Of a stretch of DNA of 32,302 bases, positions 30,945-32,302 are shown in pieces; position 1 is the first letter of the stretch, and each line of letters opens with the position of its first letter. Where the stretch lies: the NCBI GenBank assembly GCA_017303655.1, contig JAFLCE010000051.1, positions 1-32,302 of the forward strand. Direction: 5' to 3'. The notes beneath the pieces were generated by a model. The model was not told the origin of the DNA and ran no database searches. It saw only the letters and a list, made by a program, of their open reading frames with translations. Position numbers and translations under genes: made by a program. This DNA is from Anaerolineae bacterium. Lineage in GTDB: Bacteria; Chloroflexota; Anaerolineae; Anaerolineales; Villigracilaceae.

Positions 30945-31839
30945 TCTCTTCCTTGCCCTGCTCAACCCCAAAAACGCGCGCGGGAATCCCATCCTATCTG
31001 CGCTGGTCTACACCTTCTGCCCCGCTGCCGCACGTTGGTGGCTGGTGGGCGCCGACCCTACCCCGCCCTTCGATCCCGTCTGGAAATCCCTCGAAGATCT
31101 ATCATCCGGTGGGACTCTGCTCGAATTCTTGATCAAGTATGACTTTGACTCTTTGATCGAGGAAATTCGAACCTACATCCGCGAAGTGGAGGAATATAGA
31201 AGGCAACATAATAATCTTCGCGCCCCGGAACTTATGCCCCTCTTTCGCGGCGGGAATATCTCCATGAGTCGCCGGTATGGTTCCCAGAATGCGATCAATA
31301 ATCTCGGCGGCGATTGGCGCAACCTGTTTATTTACGTTCGCACCTGGGCGTTCCTCTCCCAGGATTGGCGCGCCGCGATGCTGATCGGACGTGACGCTGG
31401 CTACAGCCTGAATGCGGAGAAAGTCTGCCTGACCCTACCTGGAGTACGTCTGCCTGTCCAATTCGATACCTGGGTCTGGCAGATCCCTGTGGGACATGTC
31501 ACGGAAACGAAGATTGGTTCACTCGTCTCCAATGGCGCACAGGATCAACTGCGCTTTTCCCTGCTAAGTCGCTGCACCACCCTGGGAAAACAACCCTGGT
31601 CCAACACGCCTGCCATCGTTGCCCTGGATCGGGAGACCGGCGAAGCGAAGCATTTCGATCAACTCCTTGCCAACAGGGATCTGGAAAAAACAGTGGAGTC
31701 CCTATCCAACCTTGCGAAGAAAGGTCCGCACCCACCCATGAATGCCCTGCAGCAACCATCGATCTGTAAACAATGCGGATACCAGCAATTGTGCTTTACA
31801 AGGAACTATATCTCCCAACACGCTCTGAAGGATCTATGA
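30934..31839 (+). CDS. Unknown protein with C-terminal Cys cluster
   Basis: This is a 301-residue protein overlapping both neighbours (11 bases upstream, four bases downstream). No signal peptide is obvious. Near the C-terminus SICKQCGYQQLCFTRNY gives C-x2-C-x5-C, reminiscent of the Cys cluster of Cas4/AddB-type PD-(D/E)XK nucleases that hold an iron-sulfur cluster. An earlier Cys (about residue 27 or 168) could supply a fourth ligand. I do not see a clear nuclease core, so the resemblance is weak. Its tight coupling implies a shared role with the prepilin peptidase and the secreted/TM protein. Confidence 0.7.
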   Translation: MYTDLFLALLNPKNARGNPILSALVYTFCPAAARWWLVGADPTPPFDPVWKSLEDLSSGGTLLEFLIKYDFDSLIEEIRTYIREVEEYRRQHNNLRAPELMPLFRGGNISMSRRYGSQNAINNLGGDWRNLFIYVRTWAFLSQDWRAAMLIGRDAGYSLNAEKVCLTLPGVRLPVQFDTWVWQIPVGHVTETKIGSLVSNGAQDQLRFSLLSRCTTLGKQPWSNTPAIVALDRETGEAKHFDQLLANRDLEKTVESLSNLAKKGPHPPMNALQQPSICKQCGYQQLCFTRNYISQHALKDL

Positions 31840-32302
31840 AAAAACTTCGCGTCCTTATCATCCTGACAATCTTCCTTGCCTTCCTGCTCCTGAGTGGAAT
31901 GACAATGTCTGCCACGCCAGTATATGCCTCCAACGCAGACCTGCTCCTGACTCCCACACCCACTGTGACGGTCACAGTCACGCCCACTCCACCCACGGGA
32001 GGTGGAGGAAATACCACAACCACCATCTCGCAGATCTTCAATCACCTGATCTTCCCCGCCGAAACCATCTCCGAAGCCCTGGCGGGCATCTTCGACAAAG
32101 CCGCCGACAAGGAAGTGCGTGCCATGAGCGAGGAGGTCGCTCGTTGGACACAGGTGGTCGGCGAGATCGTGCAGGCTCCGAGTCAGGGCGATTACAGCAA
32201 GGTGGCACAATCCAGTTTGCCAGTCGCCGCGGCATTGGCACCTGCGTTGTTCTTATTGAGATTGGCGCTGTATCACTGGGGAAGGCTACTCGGTGATGAT
32301 GA
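31836..32302 (+). CDS. Exported/membrane protein, VirB6/TrbL-like in outline, cut by window end
   Basis: About 155 residues are visible. A signal peptide (LRVLIILTIFLAFLLLSGMT) is followed by a Thr/Pro/Val-rich linker (LLLTPTPTVTVTVTPTPPTG), a soluble helical section (PAETISEALAGIFDKAADKE) and the beginning of a hydrophobic region (VAAALAPALFLLRLALYHW). Signal-plus-linker-plus-helices recalls TrbL/VirB6-type channel proteins of conjugation systems, but the decisive membrane part lies beyond the window. The ATG overlaps the previous stop (ATGA). Confidence 0.65.
   Translation, partial: MKKLRVLIILTIFLAFLLLSGMTMSATPVYASNADLLLTPTPTVTVTVTPTPPTGGGGNTTTTISQIFNHLIFPAETISEALAGIFDKAADKEVRAMSEEVARWTQVVGEIVQAPSQGDYSKVAQSSLPVAAALAPALFLLRLALYHWGRLLGDD

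Overview
The window reads as part of a chromosome, or of a large integrated element, from a Chloroflexota bacterium, most likely class Anaerolineae. This is an inference from gene content: a split YbhF-type ABC exporter, deazaflavin (F420)-type reductases, DoxX, LUD, PIG-L and LLM-class proteins, a GH3 enzyme with an Asp/Asn-rich N-terminal motif, and a loosely conjugation-like secretion cluster. Ordinary genes end in TGA, TAA and TAG, so the standard bacterial code applies. Nearly all genes are on the + strand; the exceptions are a LuxR relic, a TetR gene and a MarR gene.

Layout. (a) 1-2278: the 3' end of an envelope or secretion-type gene cluster (partial C-terminus, membrane-anchored protein, secreted Gly/Asn-rich protein). 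(b) 2279-3190: non-coding DNA with hairpins and a truncated LuxR output domain. (c) 3191-9277: a redox and detoxification block led by a divergent TetR gene with a palindromic operator candidate: DoxX, YHS protein, LUD protein, F420-type nitroreductase, DsbA-like oxidoreductase, second DoxX, HAD phosphatase, luciferase-fold protein and small membrane proteins. (d) 9338-16141: VOC dioxygenase-like protein, PIG-L deacetylase, peroxiredoxin, ferredoxin, MsbA-like ABC exporter, LLM flavin oxidoreductase and carboxylesterase. (e) 16158-21367: an HTH regulator plus a YbhFS/HlyD-type drug exporter operon. (f) 21608-26414: lipid-related genes (thioesterase, PlsC-like acyltransferase, metallo-beta-lactamase fold, PlsY, DegV) and a sirtuin. 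(g) 26426-29694: winged-helix protein, zinc-ribbon-like small protein, GH3 hydrolase and MarR regulator. (h) 29695-30548: AT-rich DNA with a decayed IS630-type transposase and iteron-like repeats. (i) 30549-end: the 5' end of a gene cluster with a prepilin peptidase-like protein, a Cys-rich unknown and a secreted/TM protein resembling the VirB6/TrbL region of type IV secretion clusters.

The main discovery is three genes in 6 kb that are each interrupted by one in-frame TGA at, or next to, a redox position. They are a DsbA-like protein (TGA at 6031, replacing the first Cys of a CPWC motif), a small membrane protein (TGA at 8873) and an AhpC/TSA peroxiredoxin-like protein (TGA at 11733, giving UxxC). 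In each case the frame continues with clearly coding sequence, and a short GC-rich hairpin lies just downstream, as expected for bacterial SECIS elements. All three are therefore read as selenoproteins that standard gene callers would truncate. The membrane protein may be an undescribed selenoprotein family. No selA/selB/selC/selD is in the window, so the decoding machinery must lie elsewhere.
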